A stretch of DNA of 64,000 nt, taken from Zygaena filipendulae. Its lineage: Eukaryota > Arthropoda > Insecta > Lepidoptera > Zygaenidae. This document shows, piece by piece, positions 12,821-25,802 of this stretch. Position 1 is the stretch's first letter. Each line of letters opens with the position of its first letter. The notes under the pieces were generated by a model. The model searched no databases and had not been told where the DNA came from. It saw only the letters and a list, made by a program, of their open reading frames with translations. The stretch spans positions 5,843,001-5,907,000 of the forward strand of contig OU015652.1 in assembly GCA_907165275.2 (NCBI GenBank), read 5' to 3'. Both the position numbers and the translations under genes were made by a program.

Positions 12821-14352
12821 CCCCGCGGTATCACTAACGTCAATTTCGGAATTACCGCAGTTAAATAGTTAAGACGTGAAACTTAACACACAGGCAGACA
12901 GAGTTAATTTCGCAGTATTAGTATGGATGGACACGAATGTTTTTGTGACTGACTGAAAATGCGGATTGGTTTTGATAAATTGCAGAAAATATGTCATGCT
13001 TACTTTTATCTAGGTAATGGAACATTTTATGCGATTATTACTGAGCAATATTTATTTTATAGTTAATTCATATCGATGATAGCCTGCATGAGTGCTGCAC
13101 ACGAGGTATAAGGATCTGGGGCAAGGTCAGTAGTAGTATCTATCGAGTGATAGCATGACCTTAAAGTTCAATAAAATTCCTAAGGCGCCACAAACGACAC
13201 GTGATCAGATACGTGTTGACTGATGAGCTAAGGCGTTCATTAATGCTATAGGCATATAATAAGTTCGCTCATTGATATACACATCTCGAAGCGCCGAGAC
13301 ACTACCTTAAGGTAATATTATAAATATTAAACGTGATTCTGATTGACAATGTTGTTTGTCCTTTCTTTCTTCCACTTTACTTTGTCACGTCCGAGGTCTA
13401 AGACTTGAAGAAATATCCAAGATGATGATTGTATGTATTAGACATAAAGCAAACCGTTGTAAAACTAAAACAGTAGTTTTTGAGTTCAATTGTAAAAAAC
13501 AAACAACAAAAAATCTAATCTTTCCTCAGTAATAGATGTGCGTGTTTACCAAAACGAACTTAAGTACAGTAAGAAAATGTAGAGAACAAATAACAAAATT
13601 GTTTAATTTTTAAAAACGACAAGGCAGACGTTAATTAACAATTTAATAATATTGTCAGGCAATTTCAAAAACCGTTTAACCACTGTACCATGTCATTTAT
13701 CACTACCAACAAGTGGTATGTTTACAAAAAGAATACTGTCATGGTAATTGATGGTTGGATTCACTATACATGATCTCAGTTGAACGGAGATCCAAATAAG
13801 TGCAGGTGCATAAAAAATATGCTTCTTGGAAGCGAGAGAGCGTTTTCAGAACCAGTTGCGAGGCATTTTGCCTTTAAACTACGATGCATCTTGTGCATAG
13901 TCGGGTGACGTCATTCAGGACAAAGTTTGCCGAACACCATTCGAAGAAGCGAAGTCTTATTGTACAGACAGGTATGCACTTAATTGGGGTCTAATGGTAA
14001 ATGTGACGTGATATCGGATAATATAATAGGAATATTATGTCTCACTAGGTACATTAAAAGTTGTTGAATTGGTTTATGAACATTGAACGTATTTGCTGCA
14101 ATTTATAAAATAAACTAAAATAAAAAGGTTGTGTCGATTTCATAGTTGTAAGTGCGAAAGTTTGTGTGTATGTTAGTGCGTTAGTTATATAGGATTGCAA
14201 GGCTAAATATATAATTACATGTTTCGGCAACTGTGGCCTGTGTGCATCACTTCTTATGCCGGCTAAAATTTTGCCCTCAATGTGCCAAATGAAGTATAGG
14301 TATAACAATATATCATTATATACAATAACAAAAAAGTACTTTAAACTAGCAA
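12821..14352. other. No gene seen
   Basis: AT-rich, with no convincing open frame and no repeat shared elsewhere in the window apart from a weak family B-like piece at about 12822-12905. Confidence 0.5.
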
Positions 14353-14511
14353 TTTTCGTATTGAAATTTACTATGAACGCATTTTAGAGCCCGTCTTTAC
14401 TAACACTATTGAGAATTTCGCTATGGGAATGCCTGTCATTTCCATTGTAAAATTCTCAATAGTGCATTAAAGACGGGCTCTAAAATGCTTCCATAGTTTT
14501 CAATACGAAAA
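14353..14511. mobile_element. Hairpin MITE with about 60-bp arms
   Basis: Arms run TTTTCGTATTGAAA...GAGCCCGTCTTTA...CTCAATAG inward and are mirrored on the right with few mismatches. The loop is about 35 bp. The structure is that of a MITE; I found no second copy in the window. Confidence 0.8.
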
Positions 14512-14789
14512 CACCGTGTGCCTACACTTGTATTTTGGAAACGACTCCAACGGTTCCTATCAAATTTTATATTTAAGTAGATATCTACGCTTTTGCTTTT
14601 TAAGTCCATCTTAAAAACAAAAAAAAAATTGATTTATAACGCAATGTCGTTAATCTATGAGGTTATTGCATTGTTGCTATTGAATTTAATACTTCCATGA
14701 GTTCCACAGTTAGGTTAGGTTAGGTAGGTATAATAGGTAGGATAATCATAAGAAAATACCGGTCTGGTTATTATTATTATATATTTCTA

Positions 14790-14990
14790 CTAACTGTGCC
14801 CCGCGGTTTCACCATTGTGAGTTTCGGGATTCCCGCAGCAGCTCCCGATTTTCTTTAAAATTTAAACCTTCCCTGAACTTTCACAAATATTTCAAGATCA
14901 AAATTAGTCAAATCGGTCTAGCCATTATCGAGTTTTATCCAGACAAACGAACAGCAACTCATTTTTATATACATTACATACATATATAGA
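14790..14990 (-). mobile_element. Repeat family B copy, minus
   Basis: Begins CTAACTGTGCCCCGCGG (the inverse of the AGCTAGTA end), followed by GAGTTTCGGGATTCCCGC. It is decayed toward the other end. Confidence 0.6.
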
Positions 14991-15000
14991 TTTCAAAAGA

Positions 15001-18000
15001 ATCGCGTCATTGAGTAGATACCTACCATTAATGAAGCATGGCGGTGCGTCATACCGCAAAAAACGGCGAAAAAAAAAACCTTTCATTCATCCTCCTTATT
15101 ACGAAGTAGTTGACCTAACGTAAAAAATAATTTAGGTAATACAAATTTTGTATTATTATCAAGCGTTGAAAACGGAGTGAAAGATCATGTCATTGTGGTG
15201 GTAAGATGATCTCTGCCAACCTAATATAGGTACCTACCCAATCGTAATACATACCTACATGCTGTACCCATATCGAGGTGTTTAAAGAAAGTTTAAAAAA
15301 ATTACAACAGTTGTCAAAGCTAAAGGCCATAACGCTATAGTAGATTTTACAACAAGTGCACAAAACGAATCATTTTTATCCAAGACTTTTAGCAACCCGA
15401 GCCGGAGGCGCGAGGGCTGATAGTAATGTCGAGGATAAAAATATGGTTTTGTGGACGAGTTATAAACTCTGCTATTCACTTCGATTGCAGGAAATGAAAC
15501 AATAGTATATTATAACATAACATTTCTTTAGTTAAAATTCAAAGAAAAATTAGTACAGCTTTGAATACTGAAGGAAATTGTTTTTCCCGGCATATTAACG
15601 GCATTTATGTCTTAAAAACACATAAGTCAAATAAACTAAAGTAAATATTATAAAATAACAAATTCTATCTATGAACTTCTTATTGTGTCTGGCTGTATGA
15701 CTCATTTTTTTTGCCTTAATATAGATACATTTATGAATAGATACGTTAATGCACTTGTGCACAAAATTCGATTTTGTGCAGCCTATATCCTGCACAAACA
15801 AGCACTTTCAGAGCATGAGAAGTGAAAAATAAATTAATAAGTCTGAATAAGGGTGATTTGACAGATAGGTACCGATACGTCACACGCTAGGTATGTAAGG
15901 CTCACACGCTAGGTATGTTCGGCTGAGTCAGACTTTATTTATAGATACGCTTGCACCGGTCAGCCCCGCCGCGCCGGCCGCGTAGCAACAATTACTAAAC
16001 GATTTTTCCTGGATTATAGATTTATTCTTTTTGGAATGCTTCACCCACACACACTTAGTATTTTTATTATAATGTAGAATTGCAAGTCTAGATATGTGTA
16101 TTACGCATTGGAGATAAAGCTTTATGCACATAAAGCATCAGTTCCACGCAATACATACTATATTAAAATGAATAAACAGATTTTACCGATTCAAATACTC
16201 GTAGCAACTACACCTCCACATGGGTAAGCGTGAGAATTAATGTATTTTGACAATCACATAATATATTAGGCTTAGATCAACCTTCGTTTCAGGAACCTCT
16301 GCCTAATTCCAATGATAACCTATGTAGGTTATTATGTATGTTAAAACATGTAGATATACGTATATCCTCGATATATACTGATATAATAAACCATTAGAAA
16401 TAGAAAATGAAGAAATGTAGATAACGAATAAAAACCGTAATTATAATCGTATAAATTTGATTATTGAAATTTTATTTGTGGTTCAAATCAAAGCTAAAAA
16501 GATTATATAAGCTTTTAATAAAAGTTTGTTTTAAATTTCCGAATAAATCAAGCATAGTGGGTAGGTATACGATAAAAATAAACGGGGAATAAGAGAAACC
16601 GGACCACAGAAGAAACAAACGAAAAATGTTAGTCTATGAAATTATAAGTAGGTAATATAATTTGGTGCCTACCATATTATTTCATCGTAAACAATCCCGA
16701 ACGATTATTTATTTATTTTTCGTCATATAGTTTCTCTTCTGTTTAAAGTTTACCGTTATTTGGTAGGACCATAAAATTGGAACTCTGGCATTGAGAACAT
16801 ATTTTTTATGTGTCTGGAGCTTTGTCTGGAGTGAAGCCATTCAATAAAATGCCTTCTTTAACAGTTTCGAAGTTCAAAAAGTCATCTCATTTTATTAGTT
16901 CTTATTGTTTGATGCACACGTGTTGAAATAGGTCAGATGATATTATCGTATATATAATATATGTCTGTGGCAAAACTTTAAAATTTATGTAATTTAGTGT
17001 ACCTACTTACCTGCCTACTAGAAAATATTTTTAAAAACCACCATTGAGGTAAAATATTTTTTGTTGTACTTATTATACCCATCAATGTGGAACAACGGTG
17101 TTCAAAAACTTAAGTAAGATTAACTAAACACCGATATTCGTAAATTGTATATAGGTCTCCATGATATAGGTACCTCAACTATATAGTGCTGCCTGTAGAT
17201 AGTTTACCTGCCTGTTAGCATTGATGTAAAAAAAATTGTATATGAAAATGTCTGTAAGTATCAAAAACTCATAATATGACCGGTCATGCAAAGTTGTTAG
17301 ATGAAATTTGACACACAGTTCTGAATTAACACTCTACAAACAATTCCCGAAGAAATTTTGACATTCAAGCGGGTGAAACCGTGACCGCATATCGCCCAAT
17401 CACAAACATAATGTCCAACACTTACCGAGTAAAACAATAGCAAAACAATAGCTAGTGTAACATATAATATTCAGAGGTATCTACTACACAATGATTTTTA
17501 CGAAACAACTTCAATTTTTGAGGCATTAAAAAAATGTATTGCAAAACCTACTTAAAAATTCAATTCTTGTTTAATTTTCAAATTAATTACGTAGTCAATT
17601 TGCCTAAACGATTTAAAAACTTTAACGTAACATAAATTCCTGACACTTCACAAAAGGTCATACGTGCTGCGAAATAGCAACATAAGAGATTTATAGAAGC
17701 ATCTTACAATAAATTTGCTAATCCAAAGAATCAAACAATCAATTAATTAAAATTTCGCACGTAGTATAGATGTATACGTTTCTTTGATGATTCCGATTTT
17801 TATCCGCCTATAGGCAGATAAATAGGGTCGTAGATAGGTAGGTACGTTTACTGGGTCGACAAACAGCATATTCAATAAAGAAGCAAATGATAAGTTATCT
17901 GGTTCAGGTAAAAAAATATTTAGTCTTTATTAAGTTAATCTTTGCTCAAATAAGTAGGTACTATACAATCTTCCGCCAGCAACCATTGTGTGTTAGAAAA

Positions 18001-18060
18001 TATGCTAAATCAAAAACAAATTTATAATACGGTCGCTAGATATTCAAAGTAAATAATAAC
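15001..18060. other. No gene seen
   Basis: AT-rich DNA. A short GC patch at about 15955-15985 and a decayed family B-like piece at about 17280-17400 (GGGTGAAACCGTG) are the only structure noticed. Confidence 0.5.
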
Positions 18061-18420
18061 TTGCGACAGCCAGCATGCGCAGGCGCAGCGCTACTGCACG
18101 CTCCGCGGAGCTGTCGCAGGCCGCGGTGAGACTTTCAACTCCACCGCGAATTTCGCCGCTCTCGCCCACTGATCTACATTTCACCTCCAATATGGGTCAA
18201 TAACTGCCCACGCTATGCCCCTCCGAGCGCGGCCATTCACCTCGCCACTCCAAATCATTGTTCGGCAAATGTAAAACGCATTCCGAGGTCGTTGACTCCT
18301 GCAATGGTGTGAAGAGTGAACTGTGATCGTTGTCAATTGTCAACGCGAATCTTCTCCGAATGACACTCGACACGTTGGGATCAGCGAATACACTTAGGTT
18401 CGCAGTTCGCACGTTCATTG
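18061..18420. other. GC-rich island, possible non-coding first exon or enhancer
   Basis: GC-rich with CATGCGCAGGCGCAG (NRF1-like) at about 18073-18090 and CCGCGGTGAGAC, which could be a splice donor at about 18124. A 73-codon minus-strand frame (18418-18197) is also open. No protein similarity is recognised and no partner exon can be fixed. Confidence 0.3.
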
Positions 18421-18703
18421 CATTGGTTTCAATAAATAAATAAATGACATACCTACTAAGAGCACATGACTTGGCACATTTAATATAATACTTATATTTT
18501 TTCTGTTCCTAAAGAAAATAATAGGTAATTAGTTGCGAAAAATGTTAGATTATGAAGCACTTGAGTATCGTGTAGTCAGCTTGACGTGACTTCGAAAATC
18601 AACCAGCTTCTTACGGCGTTATTCGGAGTTATTCGATTCATTTATATACGTATCTATCTTACCTATCGGTATCGATAATTTTTGTGATATTTCTCACATT
18701 CTT

Positions 18704-18736
18704 GATAACAGTCGATCACACCGATCGACTGTTATC
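18704..18736. repeat. Perfect 14-bp stem, 5-nt loop hairpin
   Basis: GATAACAGTCGATC, loop ACACC, then GATCGACTGTTATC. It is preceded by ATCGATAATT about 35 bp upstream. It could be a regulatory palindrome or a MITE relic. Confidence 0.75.
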
Positions 18737-19299
18737 TATAATAGTTTCCAGTTATTATTTTTATTGTGGAACTGATTAAAATTGCTAACTTTAAAACACG
18801 TTGTTGGCAACATTGTTGTGGTAATCAAATATCAAGAAGAAAGTGGCTCGTCGCACCGGCAGCGACGAAACCGCGCACTGCCACCTCCCGAAGTGTCAGG
18901 CTGAAGTCACTGAACTCTTACATAACACTCGTATATGCTTTCAAAAATTTTATCGACTCTTCTTGACCATTTCTCCAACAGGAATACTTTTATCGATTCT
19001 ATTATTCTGACATACCGGAATGGAATTTAATTTCACGCAATTTATCTTTGTAATTTTTGAAACGTCATCTCAGAAGCATTCAGAAGCGGAAGCACAGTAT
19101 TGACTATATAGTAATAGGTAAGTACTTTAGTAGTAGTAGGTACGGTTTTACAAATGTTTAGTTATATACCGGACGCTTTACATATATTTTTAATATTAAT
19201 AAACACTATTTATAAGTGCCTATTCGAGCATCACCGTGTCCCAGCAAGTTTAAATCTATGCTCATAAAGAGGTAAGTAGGTATAACTTGTGATTTAGTG

Positions 19300-19465
19300 A
19301 CGTTGTAGGGGGTAATCTCTGGATCTACTGAACCGATTTTAAAATTATTATTTCACTTACTTATAGGAAGCTACGGTAATCGAGTGACATAGGGTACTTT
19401 TTATCCCAAAATTCCCGCGGAAACTCCGACATTACCTCGGGTTAAACCACGGGGGACAGCTAGTA
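19300..19465 (+). mobile_element. Repeat family B copy, plus
   Basis: Contains GTTGTAGGGGGTAATCTCTG, the CTACTGAACCGATTTT block and the CCCGCGGAAACTCCGAC block, and ends GGGGGACAGCTAGTA. It belongs to the same sub-type as the tandem array at 55988-56610. Confidence 0.75.
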
Positions 19466-19739
19466 CTAAATATTTATTAAATTAAATAATAACATTGCAC
19501 AACAATTATTATATTATATATTATTATTATTATTCCTGAGGGAGCGGACTTTTCCGTTGCATGGTCTAGGCGTAGTTAATCCTAAATAAATATATATTCA
19601 ATTATGTATACTTGTTGACCATTTGCGGTGATTTCCATTACCCATTTTATACAGTTTATACGATCAGTCGGATCACTTGATACGAGAGCAAATAAAGAAC
19701 CCAATCAAAAGTTGTTAAAGTTTTAAAGTGTTTTCAACT

Positions 19740-20015
19740 TTCAGCTAAGGCGGCTGCACGTTGGTCGCTGCGCGTTGGTCTAAGAAGAAACACTTCTCGC
19801 TCTACATTCGCAGCATTGGAACTCGGAGAGGAGGCGATGACTCCTCGTGACCGCGTCCTCCTTTACGATAGCTGCTTTATCTTGCCGAATTTCTCCATTC
19901 TGTTCCGCATCACCACGGACAAAAAGTCGAGACCCGTTTGCTGGAAGCGCGGCCTAGTTGCCATAGCATGCCGCATAGCGCTCCGGACAGCGTTGCCGTA
20001 CAATAAGATAATAAT
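19740..20015 (-). pseudogene. Degraded coding-like fragment, probably from a repeat
   Basis: On the minus strand a frame reads YGNAVRSAMRHAM, then FLSVVMRNRMEKFGKIKQ, a TAA, and continues open toward 19740. The GC-rich codon use and the single internal stop suggest an old transposon or gene fragment. I do not recognise the family. Confidence 0.3.
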
Positions 20016-22052
20016 TATAATACTCCGAACAACTGGCTACGCACAACACAATGAATCTCGACGAAAACGCTAATAGCTCTATATGAAGACAAAAACAACT
20101 AACAGATAAACAAAAAAGTAAAAGGCATGCAGCTGTCGAGAAATATACCTACCTAGGTACCGTTAAATACATACTAGTTTATGCACAAACATACATGAGA
20201 ATGCATAAATCTGTCCTAACGAGAGAAGGACTGTATAGATCTCTAACACTATATAGTACGATGTTTGTACAACTAGAGCTTTCGCCGTTCGGCTACTCTA
20301 CAATAGTAAGTCTACATCGGTGTTTCTGATTTAATTTAAGAAGAGCAATTAACTCGTTGTAGTGCCGCTTGATCATGAAAATTGGTAAGAAGCATTGTCT
20401 TATAGCACAATAATCTTTAGATAAATAGCCACACGATTGTACGGAAACCTCGATCTGCGAGTCCGACTTGCACTTGGCTGGTTTTTTCAACTAAAACATT
20501 TAATGTAATCACTTGTTACACTTAACGTTTAAGTTAAAAATTTATTTATGGCAGTAAGCATTAAGGTAACCTTTACTCATGTAAGTTGTAATGAGGCGTC
20601 TGTATGCCACTCGTTATGATATCCTGCCTCATTTCTATTACTTATTATTTTTAAAAACCTATTGTATTTTTTATTCAAATCTTGTCTTTCTTTTTCAAAT
20701 TGAAAGTTGCAGTGTATAATATTTTGATTTGACATATTTTGTCCGTTTCTGAATCAAGTAGATGAAGAGATTTTTACTACTCAGAAACCAAAGACATTCT
20801 ATACTTATAATCATTGTAAGAAACATTGTCATTGGCAAATTATAATAATAGACGCCATTAATGAAGAAGAAGAAGTCGACGCATCGGCTTAGAAATTACC
20901 TATCTAATAAATTTTTCACTCCTTAAAAATCTAGATTGTAGCTAGGCTATCTATCCCCAACATACGAACCCTACAAGATTATACTTTTACTTGATCCTCA
21001 AAAGAACACAGCGTGAGATGTCATAATTGATATTATAATTGTTTGTATGTGATAATGATTTGTGTGATGATCACACTCATATCGTGGCGCTGTACAGTTT
21101 ATTTTAATTATTATTTAAATCATTAAATTCAAATTAACAGTAGTATAACATTTACAATAATAGAAAGATATTAGTATAATATGCATTACACATTAATAAA
21201 TAATTAAATGTGTAATTACAAGTTATAACTTTTGCAAATTCATTCCATATCTAATATGTTAATTTTGTAATCTATGCATATAAAATTATGTGGCCTAATT
21301 GGCTGATGGACGGAATCATCTGCGCCCAGACTAAACTGAAACTTGGGCACAAGACTAGTTAAATTAATAGGTAGGTAATTAAGAAAAGAGGAACCAAAGT
21401 TTGGATGGAAGTAGGTACCGTTAGTTTTAAAGTTATGGACAGAGTAGGTATTTGCCTTTTCTTTTTTTCCAGTAAACAAACACATGTGTATTTGAAAGTT
21501 TTAGGTAATTCAGAGTTAACAGCTATACCTATACCCAGTTTAAAAATATTACACATCTTCGATCATTAGTAATACACTGTAAATAACTATAAAAAATTTC
21601 GTTATTAAATTTGTTGGCCTACGAACGTAAACACGTTTCTGTTAGCAACTTTTGAAACCGCCGAGGAGAAAGGTTGTTGGCACCGTGGAAATCTCCAAAT
21701 ACGAGTACGACATTATTATTATCAAGTTTATCACCACTACACCTCATCCACCTACTGACCCACTAAAGAAAATAGCATGATTTTTTTTTTATTTCCGGTT
21801 TTACAACTCTGACAAACACCAATCAACCGCCTTCATGCTCTATTGCTATAAGCTAATAGATCCAGGCGATACTTTCATGGAACGGTACATAATATCAATG
21901 TTTCACAAATTTGTGGATTAGATAACAAACAAAGAAATAGATTTTTTAAGTTTTTCACATACTCAATGGCATCAACATTGTCGTAATATACCTACTATAA
22001 GGTATACTTACAGTGATGGTCAAGTGTCAACGACAACTTATTCAACAAAGTT
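20016..22052. other. No gene seen
   Basis: AT-rich, with stops in all frames beyond short chance frames, and no shared repeat identified. Confidence 0.5.
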
Positions 22053-22284
22053 AGAGCTTATCTAAGCTAAAATGAGGCGCCCCTCCATCGGGCATACGCA
22101 CACGCGCAACCGTTAAAATATCGATACGACACGTCATATAAAACTGGTCTTGCCATTCGTCCTGAGTTGCCGCATAGTGTCACCGCACTCACACTATTAA
22201 AGAGATATTATGAATACATGATATCGCACATCTAAAACTGCTTATTGAGTAGTGGGGCGTGTAATTTTAGTTTAGACAAGCTTT
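22053..22284. mobile_element. MITE family D, copy 2
   Basis: Same orientation as the copy at 1257, with the same terminal repeats and interior. Differences are scattered substitutions only, so both copies derive from a common active element. Confidence 0.85.
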
Positions 22285-22548
22285 ACTACATTCAACTTTA
22301 AGCCCTTGATACACATGCTCGTAGCTCGCGTAGCTAGCATAATAATAGCATGCCACATATAGGGAAATGCGAGTCAGCTACTATCACGCGTGTATAATAC
22401 TTCCCAGTAGTATCTATGATAGTTCGATATTTTCCCCATGTGGAGAAGCAGGAACACCTTTTTAGACACTTCCATGCCAGCTATGAGCATCCTTTACCGC
22501 TTTATTCAGAAAAAAATGTATGTAATAATTGAAAATCGAACTGTTTAA

Positions 22549-22804
22549 CCCTTTCACCGCCATGTTTTTGTAGCTTATAGCGTTTAGTAGCGTTAAGGCC
22601 ACAAACATGACTATTACCTTCACACCACACGCTTTAGGCATGATTTCTCCTAGTGTTGAGAATGTGTAATATCTAGCATTTAATCTAATAAATATAAAAG
22701 TCAGTGCAGTTAGGTTTGTTAGTAACATATAGGTATTATTACGTTTCTGACCCAAGGACCAGTCTTTCGTAGATCATGATATTACGGGGATGGCGCTGAA
22801 AGGG
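22549..22804. mobile_element. piggyBac-like MITE with intact TTAA target duplication
   Basis: 256 bp bounded by CCCTTTCACCGCCAT and GGCGCTGAAAGGG, flanked on both sides by TTAA (22545-22548 and 22805-22808). CCC...GGG ends plus TTAA are the signature of the piggyBac superfamily. No transposase is encoded. A decayed relative lies at 54408-54705. Confidence 0.85.
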
Positions 22805-22808
22805 TTAA

Positions 22809-24234
22809 GTGATTATTTAGACTCTGGGTGTGGGAGTTGGAAACAGAATGCAGCTAATTAGGTACCTGCAGGTAATTCTGACTTGTCAGCCTCTGTTATG
22901 CCACCTATATTATATATCGCACTCTTGCCGCATATACTCTGACACTCTTTAATTAGCCTACGTACAATTATTTTTCGCACTATCAAATTGATCCATAATT
23001 GTTTGAGGATAAATACTTTTTATACTTATGTTTCCATTATTATGAAACAATACAGGTAGGTGGGTACTTCCCCTTGCAGCGATTGACATTATCATAATTT
23101 ATTCACTGACATTTGCTTACAAATAACATCATCAAACATTTTATCCGTCACGATGCTACGTAATACGACGTAACTCTCAAAGTTTTCCAAGCAAAAGATG
23201 AAAGGTATAAAATTTCAATTCATCAGAACCTCCATCATTTATTTTAGAAGGCACCAATTACAATAAATGAATGAGTATCAGATAATAAATAATTATTTAC
23301 CGATAATATTATGACCATGTCACAGTTTTGTATAATAGGTATATTGTAATAACACTATTATTTCGACTAGGTATATTGTGGATGTTATTTATTAAGTAGT
23401 AGGTATAAGACTCGATAGGAAAAAAAAATTGAAGGTATTCAAAAGAAAATAATACAGAGGATGTCTGGATCACTAGCAACATCTAAAAACCATGATTTTA
23501 ACGATTCATATATTGTCAGTTACTGAACAAAGTAAAAGAAAAAAAGCAGATGCAATCTTTTTTCATAGTAATAGCACAGATAATATAATACTATAGGTAA
23601 TATTTTCACGGAAAGAAGACTTAAACCAGCTAGGTGTTAAGTATTTATGTTGAAAAATTATTCAATCTTCAAAAGACAGTGATAGCGTATTATGAGATGC
23701 GATAGACGCGCAGACGACGAAATAAAATGAAAAAAATAACGGAAAATGAAAAACGAAAAACAAACTAAAAACAAAATAGTGATTAAGTATAGGTACTCAT
23801 ATACCTACTCTGCTTAACTGACGATGAGCAAAATTTCAACTATGTCAATTTCATATGTAAATTTTATTAATGTTTTTTAATTAAATTAAGTAAATCTTGA
23901 ATTACTGTAAATTGTAATAATATAAATAGGTGTTTTTAATCTTTGCCACGTGACAGTAAACGTGTTCTCGTCTCGTTTCTAGACTTGACTCTGACTATGT
24001 AATGTGAAGGTAATTTTGAGGTATTATATATTATACGTATATTAATTTATTTTATTGTTTTTTCTACCACCACCAACTCAAGCGTATTCTAGCAATATAG
24101 AGTACACGTGCCGGTTTTTTAATGCAAATGCATGCGTGACCTGCCAGATTAGAACGTGGTGGAAGGTTTAGTTTTAGAATGTGAATAAAATATTGTTTAG
24201 TTAATCCTAACATAATACCTACATACCACATATA
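22809..24234. other. No gene seen
   Basis: AT-rich, no open frame of interest. Runs such as TATTATATATTATACG and AAAAATAACGGAAAATG reflect base composition. Confidence 0.5.
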
Positions 24235-24752
24235 TAAATGCAAAACTGAGTTTGTTTGTTTGTTACGCTTTCACACTCTAATGACTCAACCGATCATTAT
24301 TATAATATAAAATTTCTGTGATGGGACCGGCTGATCGTCTAGCTTGTCAATTTGTAATTGAGTATCTAAGGAATTAAAAAAAAAAACAAAACCCGTGGCA
24401 GAACTAGAGACACTTATATATAATTAACCGATTTCCAAAAAGGAGGAGGTTCTGTGTTCCGCTGTGTACCTATATTTTTTTGCATACACATTGTCAAGAG
24501 TACATAAAAGGAAATGGAGATCCGGAATTTCCCCTGGATATCTGAAATTAAAGGGAGTGAAACCGCGGGAAAAGTTAGTATTATATATAAGAATGCGAGT
24601 TTGTTTGTTATACGATTTCATGATCACTACTCAACCGTACATCATGAAATTTTCGCATACACACTATCAGAGGTACAGAAAAAAATGGACATGTAATAAA
24701 TTCCCGCGGGAACTCCTAAATTAAGGTGCTTGAAAGCGGGGAATAGCTAGTA
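24235..24752 (+). mobile_element. Cluster of three family B fragments plus a family C tail
   Basis: Three pieces start with GAGTTTGTTTGTT or ACACATTGTCAAGAGTAC-like blocks and two end in AGTTAGTA/AGCTAGTA (about 24578 and 24751). At 24424-24452 the inverse of the family C end (TTAACCGATTTCCAAAAAGG) is embedded. The block is a nested or tandem repeat pile-up. Confidence 0.6.
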
Positions 24753-25583
24753 TCCAAATAAAACAGTATCTGAAACAAAATACTTTTTTATTGTTTAGAC
24801 TAGGCATTCGACAAGAGCTCACCTGATGAAGTGACGGTGTGGCCGAAAATTGTGAAATAATTTTAAAATCTCTTTATAGATATTTTTATGTCTCTTAATT
24901 ATTATAGTAAAAAATAATGGACAAGTCATTCCGAAAATTCCAATTTACCGTGGTTTATTAAATTAAACCGAGCGTGTACTGCCGTCTGTTTATGTTGTGC
25001 TTGCATGCGTTAATTGTTAAAAAGTCATTTATTTATTTTATTGTTTCTTTATTTATTTACATATTTTACTTGTATTTTTTCACATTGGCGCTCATTTTAG
25101 TTTCAAACTGTACCACTGTACCTATAATAGTATCTATATAAATATTATGGTATGGCGGGACTAATGGTTCACTGTAATAGGCATTATGTACACTGCACTG
25201 CAGAGCGAGCGGCTCGGTAGGGCGCGGTCCAACAAACGCATGTAAATGTCGCGAACTCGCTACTCGTGCGCACGGCCTCTGCGATCGCGAACGGCCTTTG
25301 CGGTTCGGTGCGGTCGACGACCCGCACTGGGTCGATGACCGAGCCCGCATAAAGTTTTCACTTTCGTTCGCAAAGGATAATTTGCCAGGTACGTCACGTG
25401 CGCACTGGCCAATTTGCCAGAGAACGATCCGTCAGCACAGCACCTGTGGAATACGAAATGATAACAACGGCTCCAAAGACAAATATAATAATTAATCAAT
25501 GCGAACGGCTCCAGCAAATATTTTGGTCAGTTGCTTTGCCAATACAGCCCACAAGTCTATAATAATAGATATATTGTGTCAGT
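24753..25583. other. No gene seen; GC-rich island at 25195-25340
   Basis: The island (GAGCGAGCGGCTCGG ... GCGATCGCGAACGG) is open on several frames in short stretches, but has no splice-supported exon. It could be regulatory. Confidence 0.4.
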
Positions 25584-25802
25584 TAAATAATAAAAAAAAA
25601 TATAAAAACGTACATTATGCTTTTTCAAATGAATATTTACTTATGTTAGATACAGCGCATTAAAGTTTTGAATCGGGGGCTTGTCACGTCATAACTACGT
25701 ATAAACAGCGAGGCGACATTGTATCGCCGTTATTTTTTATACTTAAGTAAAAAAGGAAAAAAATACTTGTCCAATATTTTTTATTAATCTACATGACGGA
25801 CT
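25584..25802 (-). mobile_element. MITE family A, copy 2 (truncated)
   Basis: Inverse orientation. Retains CTTTTTCAAATGAAT, GCGCATTAAAGTTTTGAATC, ATCGCCGTTATTTTTTATAC and the GACGGACT end; outer termini are missing or decayed. Confidence 0.7.

Noticed and set aside
14710..14724. TTAGG x3, the insect telomere unit
   Set aside because: Three units are expected by chance in such AT-rich DNA; no array or telomere-specific retroelement is adjacent.
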